Assembly: GCA_017935745.1 (NCBI GenBank)
Contig: JAGBGX010000009.1
Span: 186,001 to 250,000, forward strand
Length of the DNA: 64,000 nt
From: Treponema sp.
GTDB taxonomy: Bacteria > Spirochaetota > Spirochaetia > Treponematales > Treponemataceae
Direction: 5' to 3'
Shown here: piece after piece, positions 51,605 through 61,233 of the stretch
Layout of the letters: the number at the start of each line of letters is the position of its first letter
Position numbering within the stretch: the stretch's first letter is position 1
The notes under the pieces: model-generated
The model's database searches: none
Told to the model about the DNA's origin: nothing
The model's input: the letters and a program-made list of their open reading frames with translations, nothing else
Made by a program: the position numbers and the translations under genes

Positions 51605-52615
51605 CTAATTGCCGCTTTGCTGCTGGGCAGGCTGTGCCGTCTGGGAAGCAGAAGCCATTTCAGAATACCGTTTTATTCCTTCCAAAGCCTGAAAAATTTC
51701 ACCGGAAATTTCGCTTTGTGTGTCAACTGCATACGCTTCCTCAAGATATGCCTGCACACGGTCAAAATCAATCTCGCTCATATTGACAAGGGCATACGCC
51801 GCCATGTATAAGGCTTCCTGCTTCTGCAAGGATGAAAGATCAGCTGACTTTGAAATTTCATCAAACGGAAGCGCCGGATCTGATCCGTCTTCAAAGGCAT
51901 CAAGGGAACGAAGATATGCGCCCTGAATTTGGTAGTCGCCTAAACGGCCAGTTTCATTCTCAGGATCAAGCGAAGGAAATTCCAAAATCAAGTCCTTTAA
52001 AAAATAAGAATGGCTCCGACTCGAATTCTGCACCATTTCGTCTATGGCTTTTGCCCTTTCAATTCCCTGCAAATGATTCAGCGAATTTGACAGCTGCATC
52101 AAGTTCTTGGCGCGCTCCTTGGCATTTTCAATTTCCGCGCAATAGTCTTCAACACTGATGGAACTGTACTTTTCAGCGTCAAGCGAAATTTCAGCAAGGA
52201 CATATCCCTGCGGCGAAACAATAAAGGCGCACGGCCACGACTGCACATTGCAATGGCGCGCAAGCAGCTCCTTTTCCTTGTATTCATCCTGAATTTTTTC
52301 AGCTTCCCTGCGCTCTTCCTCCGTGGCATCTTCGGACACTTGCGAGTGCGCATAGTCAGCCTGGGAAAAATCGATGTTCGCAAAAACAAATTCACTTCCG
52401 TATCTTTTAGCAAATTCCTTTGTATTTACTACATTCTCCTTGAACGGAAGGCTTGAATCCGCCCAGTCGTCCCCGCTGAACAAAAGGTACATATTTTTTT
52501 TCTGCCGGGCAGCCGCAGCCTTTGCCTCTTCAAAATCAGAATGCCACTGCACATTCCCGCAGGAAACAAAAAGCACGGCAACGCAAACAACAGCGGCAAT
52601 GTTCAATTTTTTCAT
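51605..52615 (-). CDS. Thioredoxin-fold lipoprotein without a CxxC
   Basis: 336 residues. MKKLNIAAVVCVAVLFVSC is the lipoprotein signal. Residues about 22-155 have a thioredoxin-like fold (KKNMYLLFSGDDWADSSLPF; FVFANIDFSQADYAHSQ; VQSWPCAFIVSPQGYVLAEI with the cis-Pro site). The usual WCxxC is WADSS, so disulfide chemistry is unlikely. The rest is helical with TPR-like repeats. ATG 52615 has AGGAAG 9 nt upstream. It probably binds proteins in the periplasm. It ends 3 nt before copy 2 of the CNNM pair. Confidence 0.8.
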   Translation of the reverse strand: MKKLNIAAVVCVAVLFVSCGNVQWHSDFEEAKAAAARQKKNMYLLFSGDDWADSSLPFKENVVNTKEFAKRYGSEFVFANIDFSQADYAHSQVSEDATEEERREAEKIQDEYKEKELLARHCNVQSWPCAFIVSPQGYVLAEISLDAEKYSSISVEDYCAEIENAKERAKNLMQLSNSLNHLQGIERAKAIDEMVQNSSRSHSYFLKDLILEFPSLDPENETGRLGDYQIQGAYLRSLDAFEDGSDPALPFDEISKSADLSSLQKQEALYMAAYALVNMSEIDFDRVQAYLEEAYAVDTQSEISGEIFQALEGIKRYSEMASASQTAQPAQQQSGN

Positions 52616-52658
52616 AGTATACTCTTCCTTAAAATTCAACAGCTTGCAACGCAAACAT

Positions 52659-55600
52659 TCAGTTAAAATAAGAAACTCCGGCCTGAAAAATATTCTGGCA
52701 GGAATTTTCTTTTTGGTTTTCAGACGGATCTCCCGCCACATTCTTTATGAGATCGCGGCTGCTTCCGTCTGCGTCAGTTCCCATTGTACGCTCACTGTGT
52801 CCCATTTTTCCGAGAATACGTCCGTCCGGGCTTGTAAGGCCTTCGATTGCATACAGGCTTCCATTGGGATTGTCCGGCTCGGCTGCCGCAGGAATTCCGT
52901 TTTCATCAACATACTGCGTAAACACCTGGCCGCTGGCAAACAGCTGTTCCGCAAGTCCGCTGCTGATGACAATTCTTCCTTCGCCATGGCTTATCGGAAC
53001 AAGATGAACACGCGGATCAAGAACGCTTTTTGAAAGCGCCCACGGGCTTGCCGCGCTGACCATACGCGTGCGGACAATGCGGCTTATATGGCGGTTTATT
53101 CTGTTGAACGTAAGAGTCATCATGTCTTCAGACGGCTCCCTGATTTCTCCATACGGAATAAGTCCTGTCTTTACGAGAGCCTGAAATCCGTTGCAAATGC
53201 CAAGCACAAGCCCGTCCCGTTTCTTGAGAAGGCTCAGTATGCTGTCTGAAATTCTGTGCTCGCGGATTACGTTTGCAATATATTTTCCGCTTCCGTCAGG
53301 CTCATCCCCGGAACTGAATCCGCCGGGCAGCGCAAGAATCTGGGAGCTGTCAATTTCCTTCTGAAGACGGTTCAGCGATTCCGCAAGATCATCAGGCGTC
53401 CTGTTGCGGAAAACCATGACTTCAGTTTCCGCTCCGTTCAGGCTGAAGGCACGCGCCATATCATACTCGCAGTTTGTCCCGGGGAAAACAGGAATAATGA
53501 CACGCGGTTTTGCAGAGCCTTTTTTTATGGTGAATGATGCACGGGCCTGCGCAAGCGACGGATGCTCTTTAAGCGCAAAGCCAGGCAGCGGAGCCTGCGG
53601 AGCCGCTCCAGAAACCGGCGGAAACACAGCGCTGAGCGTAGATTCCCATGCTTTTTCAATTTCACACAATGCAATTTCTGCGCCGTAAACAGACACAGCC
53701 GGCAGCTCTTGGGTTCTGCCGATTTTTGTCACTGTTCCTTCTGCGCATTCCGCATACGCTTCAAGATCTTCATCAGATTCAACTATAACCGAACCGTAGA
53801 GCGGCATAAACAAATCCCGGACTCCAGCTTCTTTCCCAAGGGCCGCAGCAGCAGCGTTCACAGGCACTGTTTCCAAGCTGATTCCTATTCGGTTTCCCAG
53901 CGCCATTTTGCTGACTGCTTCTGCAATTCCGCCAGCCCCGACAGGATACATTGCGCAGATTTTTCCTTCTGAAGCAAGCGAATGAAGCACCCGTGCATTT
54001 TTCTTAAAGGCTGCAAAGTCAGGAACAAGCTCCGATGAATAGGGAACGCTTACCAGGTACACCGGGCTTCCTGCTTTTTTAAAAGCGCCGGAAATAACAT
54101 TCTGCACATCTTCAGTGCCGACTGCAAATGAAACAAGCGTATGCGGAACGCTGAGATTTTCAAACGTTCCTGACATAGAATCCTTTCCGCCGATAGAGCC
54201 GGTTCCCATGGAATTCTGGGCATCAATGGAGCCAAGCAAAGCCGCCGCAGGATATCCCCACGTTTTTTCATCAACTGCGCGTCCAAAGAATTCCTGAAAT
54301 GTCAGCCGGCATTTTTCCGGTTCTCCGCCAAGGCACGCAATTTTTGCAAGCGAAGAAAGAACGGCAATCTGCGCTCCATGGTACGGCGACCACTGTGCCA
54401 CACGCGGGTCATAGCCGAATGTCATAAGGCTCACTGTTGAAGTTTCCCGCGGACTGACAACAGGAATTTTTGCCGCCATGCCAGCTTCTGGAGTTCCCTG
54501 ATATTTTCCGCCATACGGCATAAGGACAGAGCCTGAGCCGATGGAACCGTCAAACCGCTCTCCAAGCCCGCGCTGAGAACAGCACGCAAGATTGCTCATA
54601 TTTGCAAGCCAGGCTTCCTCCAGTTCCGGGGAATCCTCATCCTTGCAAAGGACTGCTTCCACTGAATCAAGGACATTCACCAAGGGAGACTGCGGCGGCT
54701 CACACGGAGATTCAATCAGCGCGGAAGCTGTATGCTCCGCACCTGCCGTGTCAAGGAACGAGCGGTCCAAGTCCACAATCGTTTTTCCGCGCCACCTCAT
54801 TACAAGGCGGTTTGTGCCGGTCACTTCAGCAACAACAACTGCGGCAAGATTTTCCGCATGAGCGGCGGCAATGAATTTCTGCGCATCTTCTTTCCGCACA
54901 ACAACCGCCATCCGTTCCTGAGACTCGGAAATGGCAAGCTCTGTTCCGTCAAGCCCTTCATACTTTTTTGGAACGGTATCAAGGTTTATGTCGAGTCCCG
55001 CAGCAAGCTCGCCAACCGCCACCGAAACGCCTCCGGCTCCAAAGTCATTGGAACGGCGGATCATACGGCACACTTCCTTATTGCGGAACAGCCGCTGAAT
55101 CTTCCGCTCTTCGACTGCGTTTCCTTTTTGAACTTCTGCGGCGGCAGTTGACACAGACTGCACATCATGCACTTTTGAAGAGCCTGTCGCGCCTCCGATT
55201 CCGTCGCGGCCGGTTCCGCCTCCGACAAGAATAACTATGTCTCCCGGCTCAGGCTCCTCACGGACAACCTGATCGCACGGAGCGGCGGCAATGACCGCGC
55301 CAAGCTCCATCCGCTTTGCAACAAATCCCGGATGATATATTTCTGCAACCTGTCCTGTCGCAAGCCCGATCTGATTTCCATAGGAAGAAAATCCCTGCGC
55401 CGCCTCACGCGTGAGCTTCATCTGCGGAAGCTTGCCCGGAAGCGTTTTGCTGAGCGGAACGGTAGGATCTGCCGCCCCGGTAACACGCAGCGCCTGATAT
55501 ACCCATGAGCGGCCCGAAAGCGGATCACGGATTGCCCCGCCGATGCACGTTGCCGCACCGCCAAACGGCTCTATTTCTGTCGGATGATTATGCGTTTCAT

Positions 55601-56627
55601 TTTTAAACTGAAGAAGCCAACGTTCGGTTGCTTCCGGCGAATCAGCAGAAAGCTTGTTTCCGTTTTTGTCTGTTGTATAATGAACATCAATATAAACCGA
55701 ACACGCGTTTATTTCTGCGCTTTCTTCAAGATCATCAAGCTTTCCCTGCCTGCGCAGATACTTTGCTCCGATGCAGGCCATATCCATCAGCGTAACAGGC
55801 TTGTCTGTCTGTCCGGCATACAGCTCCACGCGCATTGCCTTGTAGCTGTCCAGCGACTTCTGGAACAGCGCGGCATACGGCCCGTCTTCAATCTGTATGT
55901 CTTTCAGCCTGGTAAGAAATGTCGTATGGCGGCAATGATCGCTCCAATACGTGTCAAGCACACGGATTTCTGTAAAGGTCGGATTTCTGCCCGCCGACTT
56001 GAAATAGTCCTGCATGAATTTCACATCTGCAAAATCCATGGCAAGCCCGAGCTTTTTCCGGTATGCTTCCAGCTCTTCATCAGAAAGAGAAATAAATCCT
56101 TCAACAAACGGAATATCGGCAGGAATTTCAGCTTTCATTTCGAGCGTCACAGGCTTTTCACTGCCGGCAAGCCGGCTGTCCACAGGATTTATCAGGTACG
56201 ATTCAATTTTTTTCAGCTCGCCGGAAGAAACCGTTCCCTCCAGAAAAACGATTTTTGCGCATCGGACGCGCGGCGGCTCTGTTCCTGTCTGCACATCGCG
56301 CGACATGCTTTCACGCAGCAAGGCAAGGCACTGCTGCGCACTGTCAGCCCGCTGATCGTACTGCCCCGGAAGATATTCCCAGATTATCTGCGTGCTTCCG
56401 GCAGGAACTTCCAAGGAACCGTATACAACAGTATCGCTCTGCGGCTCTGAAAAAATGCGGACGGCAGCTGCCTTTGCAACAGCATCAGCCACATTTTCAA
56501 TATCATACCGGTTAAAGTAACGGACCCCGGTAACGCCGCCAATGCCCAAAAATCCTGTTATTTCGGAATAAATCCGCGCCGCTTCATTTTGAAATCCGGC
56601 CTTTCTTTCCACATAAATACGAAACAT
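52659..56627 (-). CDS. purL: Phosphoribosylformylglycinamidine synthase (single-chain)
   Basis: 1322 residues, the large proteobacterial-type PurL: N-terminal domain, two AIRS-type domains with the ATP-binding loops (LLQFKNETHNHPTEIEPFGG; GNQIGLATGQVAEIYHPGFV), and a C-terminal glutaminase with Cys in GLVLGICNGFQALVKTGLIP and His in PISHGEGRIVIS. It converts FGAR to FGAM in purine synthesis. A promoter ends 6 nt before the ATG and no ribosome site is present, so the mRNA is probably leaderless. No purine riboswitch is seen. Confidence 0.97.
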   Translation of the reverse strand: MFRIYVERKAGFQNEAARIYSEITGFLGIGGVTGVRYFNRYDIENVADAVAKAAAVRIFSEPQSDTVVYGSLEVPAGSTQIIWEYLPGQYDQRADSAQQCLALLRESMSRDVQTGTEPPRVRCAKIVFLEGTVSSGELKKIESYLINPVDSRLAGSEKPVTLEMKAEIPADIPFVEGFISLSDEELEAYRKKLGLAMDFADVKFMQDYFKSAGRNPTFTEIRVLDTYWSDHCRHTTFLTRLKDIQIEDGPYAALFQKSLDSYKAMRVELYAGQTDKPVTLMDMACIGAKYLRRQGKLDDLEESAEINACSVYIDVHYTTDKNGNKLSADSPEATERWLLQFKNETHNHPTEIEPFGGAATCIGGAIRDPLSGRSWVYQALRVTGAADPTVPLSKTLPGKLPQMKLTREAAQGFSSYGNQIGLATGQVAEIYHPGFVAKRMELGAVIAAAPCDQVVREEPEPGDIVILVGGGTGRDGIGGATGSSKVHDVQSVSTAAAEVQKGNAVEERKIQRLFRNKEVCRMIRRSNDFGAGGVSVAVGELAAGLDINLDTVPKKYEGLDGTELAISESQERMAVVVRKEDAQKFIAAAHAENLAAVVVAEVTGTNRLVMRWRGKTIVDLDRSFLDTAGAEHTASALIESPCEPPQSPLVNVLDSVEAVLCKDEDSPELEEAWLANMSNLACCSQRGLGERFDGSIGSGSVLMPYGGKYQGTPEAGMAAKIPVVSPRETSTVSLMTFGYDPRVAQWSPYHGAQIAVLSSLAKIACLGGEPEKCRLTFQEFFGRAVDEKTWGYPAAALLGSIDAQNSMGTGSIGGKDSMSGTFENLSVPHTLVSFAVGTEDVQNVISGAFKKAGSPVYLVSVPYSSELVPDFAAFKKNARVLHSLASEGKICAMYPVGAGGIAEAVSKMALGNRIGISLETVPVNAAAAALGKEAGVRDLFMPLYGSVIVESDEDLEAYAECAEGTVTKIGRTQELPAVSVYGAEIALCEIEKAWESTLSAVFPPVSGAAPQAPLPGFALKEHPSLAQARASFTIKKGSAKPRVIIPVFPGTNCEYDMARAFSLNGAETEVMVFRNRTPDDLAESLNRLQKEIDSSQILALPGGFSSGDEPDGSGKYIANVIREHRISDSILSLLKKRDGLVLGICNGFQALVKTGLIPYGEIREPSEDMMTLTFNRINRHISRIVRTRMVSAASPWALSKSVLDPRVHLVPISHGEGRIVISSGLAEQLFASGQVFTQYVDENGIPAAAEPDNPNGSLYAIEGLTSPDGRILGKMGHSERTMGTDADGSSRDLIKNVAGDPSENQKENSCQNIFQAGVSYFN

Positions 56628-56633
56628 CTGCTC

Positions 56634-56662
56634 ATTATATAGTAAAAATACTGTTTATTCAA
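56634..56662 (-). promoter_or_regulatory. purL promoter for a leaderless transcript
   Basis: Minus strand TTGAAT (56657-56662), 17 nt, TATAAT (56634-56639). Six bases lie between the -10 box and the ATG, so transcription should begin at the start codon. Confidence 0.75.
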
Positions 56663-56720
56663 TGTAAGAAAAACGTCTTCCATTCTTGAAAAAAATCCGC
56701 GCTTCATATACGTTTTAACT

Positions 56721-58262
56721 ATGAAAAGAAGAGCCAGAATTTTCAAGAAGCTTCTGTACAGCCGGATGATTTTTTCTTTTCTTTTGCTGCTTGTTCAGTT
56801 TCTGATATACTTTTTCTTCATTATAAAATACACGCCGTTCTTTTTATACTTTGCCGGAGCGAGCATCACGCTGAGCTTCTGCTTTCTGGTGTACCTTGCA
56901 AACTGCGACGGAAAAAATGAATTCAAGATAGCGTGGCTGATTCCGACAATGATTCTGCCGATTTTCGGAATTTCGCTGTACATCTACACAAAAATTAACA
57001 CCGGAAATTCACTGATACGAAAGCGGATTGCCGCTTCAAAGTCCCAGGCGCACGCATTCCTTCCGTGCCAGTGCTGGCAGAATATTTCCAGTTCCTTTCC
57101 TGAAATCGCGGATCTTGCCTCGTACATTTATGAAAGCGACTGCTTCCCGGCTTACACCGATTCTTCCGCAGAATACTTTTCATGCGGCGAGCTGTTCCTG
57201 CCTGATTTTCTTTCCGAGCTGAAAAAAGCCAGGCAGTTTATCTTTCTGGAATTTTTTATCATCAATCCCGATGAGTCATGGCAGCTCATTCTCGAAGTGC
57301 TCAGGCAGAAAGTGAACGAAGGAGTAGAAGTCCGCGTTCTCTACGATGGAATCGGCTCTGTGTTCACATCCACTTCAATGTACAGAGACTATCTGAACAA
57401 TCTGGGAATCAAGGCACGAATTTATATGCCGCTTTTTCCTGTGTTCAACTTGCAGCAGAATAACCGGGATCACAGAAAAATCGCTGTAATAGACGGAATG
57501 GTCGCATACACCGGCGGCATGAACATTTCAAATGAATACTTCAACATCGGCACAAACAAATTTCCGTACTGGAAAGATTCCGCCGTAAAAATCCGCGGAA
57601 ACGCAGTAAAAACATTCACCAGCCTTTTTTTGCGCATCTGGAATGTCATAGGAAAATCCAAGGAAAACCTCGCCGCATACTTTCCCGAGCCTCAGTTTAC
57701 GCCTGAAAAAAATGAAGGAATCATTATTCCTTACGGAGACAATGCCTACAATGAAAAAGACATTGCGGAAGACATCTGCCTCTACATACTGGGAAAAGCA
57801 AAAAAATATGTATACATCACAACGCCGTATATTGTCATTGACAACCAGCTGAAAAGCGCACTGATTTTTGCAGCACGGCGCGGAATTGATGTGTCGCTGA
57901 TTGTTCCGTCAAAGCCTGATCATTTCCTGACATTCTGCATTGGAAAAACATTCCTGAAAACGCTTGTTGAAAACGGCGTGCATGTCTATCTGTATCTTCC
58001 CGGATTCCTGCACTCAAAGCTGTTTATATCAGATGAATCAATTGCCACGGTAGGCTCTGTAAACCTTGACTACAGAAGCTTTTACCATCATTTTGAATGC
58101 GGAGCTGTCCTGTATAAAAATCCTGAAATTGAAAAAATCCGGCGGGATTTTGAGCGCATACGGCTTTCCTGCCATGAAATGCAGGCTGAAGACTACAAAA
58201 AAATTCCTTTCTTCATACGGTTTCTCGGCAGAATTTTCAGAGTGTTCGCGCCGCTTCTCTAG
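56721..58262 (+). CDS. cls: Cardiolipin synthase
   Basis: 513 residues. Two N-terminal membrane segments (MIFSFLLLLVQFLIYFFFII; FFLYFAGASITLSFCFLVYL) precede two phospholipase-D motifs: HRKIAVIDGMVAYTGGMN (near 250) and HSKLFISDESIATVGSVNLD (near 430). It joins phosphatidylglycerol molecules into cardiolipin at the inner membrane. A possible -10 box (TATACG) ends 8 nt before the ATG and no ribosome site is seen, so it may be leaderless like its divergent neighbour purL. Ends 11 nt before the convergent pdxT. Confidence 0.93.
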   Translation: MKRRARIFKKLLYSRMIFSFLLLLVQFLIYFFFIIKYTPFFLYFAGASITLSFCFLVYLANCDGKNEFKIAWLIPTMILPIFGISLYIYTKINTGNSLIRKRIAASKSQAHAFLPCQCWQNISSSFPEIADLASYIYESDCFPAYTDSSAEYFSCGELFLPDFLSELKKARQFIFLEFFIINPDESWQLILEVLRQKVNEGVEVRVLYDGIGSVFTSTSMYRDYLNNLGIKARIYMPLFPVFNLQQNNRDHRKIAVIDGMVAYTGGMNISNEYFNIGTNKFPYWKDSAVKIRGNAVKTFTSLFLRIWNVIGKSKENLAAYFPEPQFTPEKNEGIIIPYGDNAYNEKDIAEDICLYILGKAKKYVYITTPYIVIDNQLKSALIFAARRGIDVSLIVPSKPDHFLTFCIGKTFLKTLVENGVHVYLYLPGFLHSKLFISDESIATVGSVNLDYRSFYHHFECGAVLYKNPEIEKIRRDFERIRLSCHEMQAEDYKKIPFFIRFLGRIFRVFAPLL

Positions 58263-58273
58263 TCCCGCGCACA

Positions 58274-58834
58274 TCACACGGACCGCAGGAACAGCTCGTG
58301 GATGCGCGTGTCGCCGGAAAGCTCCGGGTGGAACGACATGGCGAGCTGCGCTCCGTAGCGCACGGCGACAATATGCCCGCCGACTTCAGCCAGAACTTCA
58401 ACGCCGGGCGACACGCTCTTGATGTACGGAGCGCGGATGAACGTCATCGGCACGGCTCCAAGGCTTGCGAACGGAGCCTCGGCATAAAAGCTTCCGAGCT
58501 GCCGTCCGTAGGCGTTCCGGCGCACCGTTGCCGGGAGCGTCTGGAACCACGTGCGCCCGTCGTTGTCCGCCGACTCTGCAAGCAGAATCAGCCCCGCGCA
58601 CGTTGCAAGGACAGGAAGTCCGTCCGCAATCTTCCGGCGAAGCGGCCCGAACATTCCCAGCTCGCGCAACAGCTTTCCCTGCGCCGTGCTTTCGCCGCCG
58701 GGCAGAATCAGCGCGTCAAACTGCCGCTCCACGTCCTCCTTCTTGCGAAGCTCGATGCATTCCGCGCCCAGCCGCCTGCACATCGCCTCGTGCTCGATGA
58801 ACGCGCCCTGCACCGCAAGCACTGCAACCGTCAT
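58274..58834 (-). CDS. pdxT: Pyridoxal 5'-phosphate synthase glutaminase subunit
   Basis: 186 residues. LILPGGESTAQGKLLRELGM contains the substrate loop, LATCAGLILLA the nucleophile cysteine, and MSFHPELSGDTRIHELF the His/Glu pair. It supplies ammonia from glutamine to PdxS. It starts 12 nt after pdxS on the same strand. GC content is clearly higher than in cls and the oadB-like gene on either side. Confidence 0.95.
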   Translation of the reverse strand: MTVAVLAVQGAFIEHEAMCRRLGAECIELRKKEDVERQFDALILPGGESTAQGKLLRELGMFGPLRRKIADGLPVLATCAGLILLAESADNDGRTWFQTLPATVRRNAYGRQLGSFYAEAPFASLGAVPMTFIRAPYIKSVSPGVEVLAEVGGHIVAVRYGAQLAMSFHPELSGDTRIHELFLRSV

Positions 58835-58846
58835 ACGCCCCTCCGC

Positions 58847-59722
58847 CTATTTTCCGCGCTCCGCCATGAGCAGTTTGATTTCATCCGCGTTGATTCCGAC
58901 CATCGCCTCGCCCAAATCCTCGGAAAGGGCGGCAATGAGCTTTGCGTCCTCATAATTTGCGACCGCCTTGACAATCGCCTCCGCGCGCTTCTGCGGATTC
59001 CCCGACTTGAAGATGCCCGAACCGACAAATACTCCTTCCGCACCGAGCTGCATCATGAGCGCCGCGTCCGCCGGAGTCGCGACGCCGCCTGCCGCAAAGT
59101 TGACGACCGGGAGCCGCCCGTTCTCGTGGACGGACTGCACCAGCGCATACGGAACAGAAAGCTCCTTCGCCGCCTGATACAGCTCGTCGTCGCGCATATT
59201 CGCAATCCGCGCAATTTCGCTGTTCATCATCCTCATGTGCCGCACCGCCTGCACGACATCGCCCGTTCCCGGCTCGCCCTTCGTGCGGATCATCGACGCG
59301 CCCTCGCTGATTCTCCGCAGCGCCTCGCCCAAGTCCTTCGCGCCGCAGACGAACGGCACGCGGAATGTCGTCTTGTCGATGTGGTGGACGTCGTCCGCCG
59401 GAGAAAGCACTTCGCTTTCGTCGATGTAGTCGATTTCAATCGCCTCCAGAATCTGCGCCTCCACAAAATGCCCGATGCGGCACTTCGCCATGACGGGAAT
59501 GGAGACCGCCTCCTGAATGCCCTTTATCATCTTGGGATCGCTCATGCGGGCGACGCCGCCCGCAGCACGGATGTCCGCCGGAATCCGCTCCAGCGCCATG
59601 ACCGCGCACGCTCCCGCCGCTTCCGCAACTTTCGCCTGCTCCGGCGTTGTAACGTCCATAATTACTCCGCCCTTGAGCATCTGGGCAAGCTGCCTGTTCA
59701 GTTCGTACCTGTTTTCCGCCAT
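58847..59722 (-). CDS. pdxS: Pyridoxal 5'-phosphate synthase synthase subunit
   Basis: 291 residues. [20 protein letters not shown] near the start, the Schiff-base lysine in [14 protein letters not shown], the second lysine in [14 protein letters not shown], and the highly conserved [15 protein letters not shown]. It makes PLP from ribose 5-phosphate, glyceraldehyde 3-phosphate and ammonia. GAGGTGAAGT precedes the ATG. Forms an operon with pdxT. Both are GC-rich relative to neighbours, like the exporter genes at 12-17 kb, suggesting acquisition or strong codon bias. Confidence 0.97.
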   Translation of the reverse strand: MAENRYELNRQLAQMLKGGVIMDVTTPEQAKVAEAAGACAVMALERIPADIRAAGGVARMSDPKMIKGIQEAVSIPVMAKCRIGHFVEAQILEAIEIDYIDESEVLSPADDVHHIDKTTFRVPFVCGAKDLGEALRRISEGASMIRTKGEPGTGDVVQAVRHMRMMNSEIARIANMRDDELYQAAKELSVPYALVQSVHENGRLPVVNFAAGGVATPADAALMMQLGAEGVFVGSGIFKSGNPQKRAEAIVKAVANYEDAKLIAALSEDLGEAMVGINADEIKLLMAERGK

Positions 59723-59943
59723 ACTTCACCTCGCTTTGTCCGCCGTCCGGCAGCCTCCGCACAGAACGCCGCCTCGGCCGGATGCCTCCAGTATCGCCAG
59801 AATCTGGTATTATGAAAATAGTCAGTTTAAAGCAAAATTTATATATCCAGATTCAGCAGCCTCAAAATAATGAACGAACCTCGCTGCAAGCATCGGGTAT
59901 GTACCTCCTCCGCACGAATCGGAAAACACGTTTTTTTCACATT

Positions 59944-59972
59944 TTGACTTTTCAAAACTCTTTTTTTATATT
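59944..59972 (+). promoter_or_regulatory. Promoter upstream of the candidate riboswitch
   Basis: TTGACT (59944-59949), 17 nt, TATATT (59967-59972). The transcript would start near 59979, right at the 5' end of the structured leader. Confidence 0.7.
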
Positions 59973-59981
59973 ATAATTAGC

Positions 59982-60117
59982 TTGAAAAGGGAGTAGCCGG
60001 GCGCACAGCGTCAGATTTATTTCGTCAAGACGAACTATGTATCCTTTCAGGAAACAGCAGTTCCGGGGTAAATCGCAAAAGGGCAAGACTTTATACAACT
60101 GTCTCTTGGAGAACTGT
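59982..60117 (+). ncRNA. Candidate yybP-ykoY (Mn2+) riboswitch in the leader of the OadB-like gene
   Basis: The 5' part AAAAGGGAGTAGCC and the 3' part GGGCAAGACTTT match the conserved strands of the manganese riboswitch as I remember them. AAAG pairs with CTTT and GCC with GGC, leaving the GGGAGTAG and AAGA strands opposite each other. A TCTC/GAGA pairing near 60103-60113 could hide the ribosome site. The middle loop is less convincing. A covariance search should decide. Confidence 0.5.
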
Positions 60118-61233
60118 ATGGAGTTTTTGTCTGAAATTTTTTTTGCCCTTACATGGAAGCATTTCGTCATGTTTGCAATCGGCGGAACCATGATTTTTCT
60201 TGCAGTCAGCAGGAAAATCGAAAGCGCGCTTCTGCTTCCCATGGGATTCGGCGCAATCCTTGTTAACCTTCCGCATTCCGCATTTTTAGACGGCGGCGCA
60301 ATCGAAATTCTGTATACTATCGGATTCACAGCCGGAGAGCTTATGCCGCTGCTGCTCTTTATCGGAATCGGCGCAATGACTGACTTTTCGCCGCTGCTGT
60401 CAAACCCCAAGCTCCTTGCCTTTGGATTTTTCTGCCAGCTCGGCATTTTCATTGTGCTTCCGCTCGCGCATTCTCTGGGCTTTTCAATTCCAGACGCGGC
60501 TTCAATCGCCAGTATCGGTGCCGCAGACGGCCCGACAGCAATCCTTGTAAGCCATGTGCTCGGCTCCCAGTACGCAAGCTCTGTCACCGTAGCTGCATAC
60601 TCGTATATGGCGCTTGTCCCGGTTATAATGCCCCTGACAATACGGCTTTTGACCACAAAAAAAGAGCGGAAAATAAGGATGGATACAGACGCAAAAAAAG
60701 TCTCAAAGCGGAAAAAAATCCTTTTCCCGATTCTCACTTCCATCATCGTAGGGCTGATTGTTCCTGCAAGCGCGCCGCTCATCGGCTTCCTGATGTTCGG
60801 AAACCTTATCAGGGAAAGCGGAGTCTTGGAGAATCTTGCAGAAAGCGCGCGCACAACGCTGACAAACATCATTACGCTTCTTCTGGGCATATCAGTTTCA
60901 TTCACCTTGCAGGCAGACGAATTCCTGAAGCCGCAGACAATCCTTGTCCTTTCGCTCGGACTGCTTGCATTCATACTTGACTGCTCATGCGGAATTCTTC
61001 TGGCAAAATTCATGAACCTCTTCCTAAAGAAAAAAATAAATCCTGCCGCAGCAGCAGCCGGAATTTCCGCGTTTCCGATGGCAAGCCGCATTGCACAGAA
61101 AGAAGTTCTGAAGGAAGACGACTCAAACTTTATCCTGATGCATTCAGCCGGAATAAATGTGGGAGGCCAGATTGCCTCAGTTGTCGCAGGAGGAATTCTG
61201 ATTCAGGCCGCCCGGATTCTTGGCGGAATGTAA
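60118..61233 (+). CDS. Sodium-translocating decarboxylase beta-subunit-like carrier (OadB/GcdB type)
   Basis: 371 residues, about ten membrane segments. GFTAGELMPLLLFIGIGAMT and SIGAADGPTAILVSHVLGSQ, with the conserved aspartate of the sodium site, fit the beta subunit of oxaloacetate/glutaconyl-CoA-type decarboxylases. FPMASRIAQKEVLKEDDSNF and HSAGINVGGQIASVVAGG close the protein. No alpha or gamma/delta subunit lies nearby, so it may work with unlinked partners or as a stand-alone transporter. ATG 60118 has GGAG 8 nt upstream; an earlier in-frame ATG at 60037 lies within the structured leader. Its 3' end overlaps the convergent lysR gene by 57 bp. Confidence 0.85.
   Translation: MEFLSEIFFALTWKHFVMFAIGGTMIFLAVSRKIESALLLPMGFGAILVNLPHSAFLDGGAIEILYTIGFTAGELMPLLLFIGIGAMTDFSPLLSNPKLLAFGFFCQLGIFIVLPLAHSLGFSIPDAASIASIGAADGPTAILVSHVLGSQYASSVTVAAYSYMALVPVIMPLTIRLLTTKKERKIRMDTDAKKVSKRKKILFPILTSIIVGLIVPASAPLIGFLMFGNLIRESGVLENLAESARTTLTNIITLLLGISVSFTLQADEFLKPQTILVLSLGLLAFILDCSCGILLAKFMNLFLKKKINPAAAAAGISAFPMASRIAQKEVLKEDDSNFILMHSAGINVGGQIASVVAGGILIQAARILGGM

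Noticed and set aside
58298..59815. A 505-codon open frame opposite pdxT and pdxS
   Set aside because: It is an antisense shadow typical of GC-rich genes. The product is arginine- and histidine-rich without recognisable motifs, while pdxS and pdxT on the other strand are unmistakable.
59952..61091. A 379-codon frame opposite the OadB-like gene
   Set aside because: It is an antisense shadow. The plus-strand protein has clear membrane segments and family motifs.
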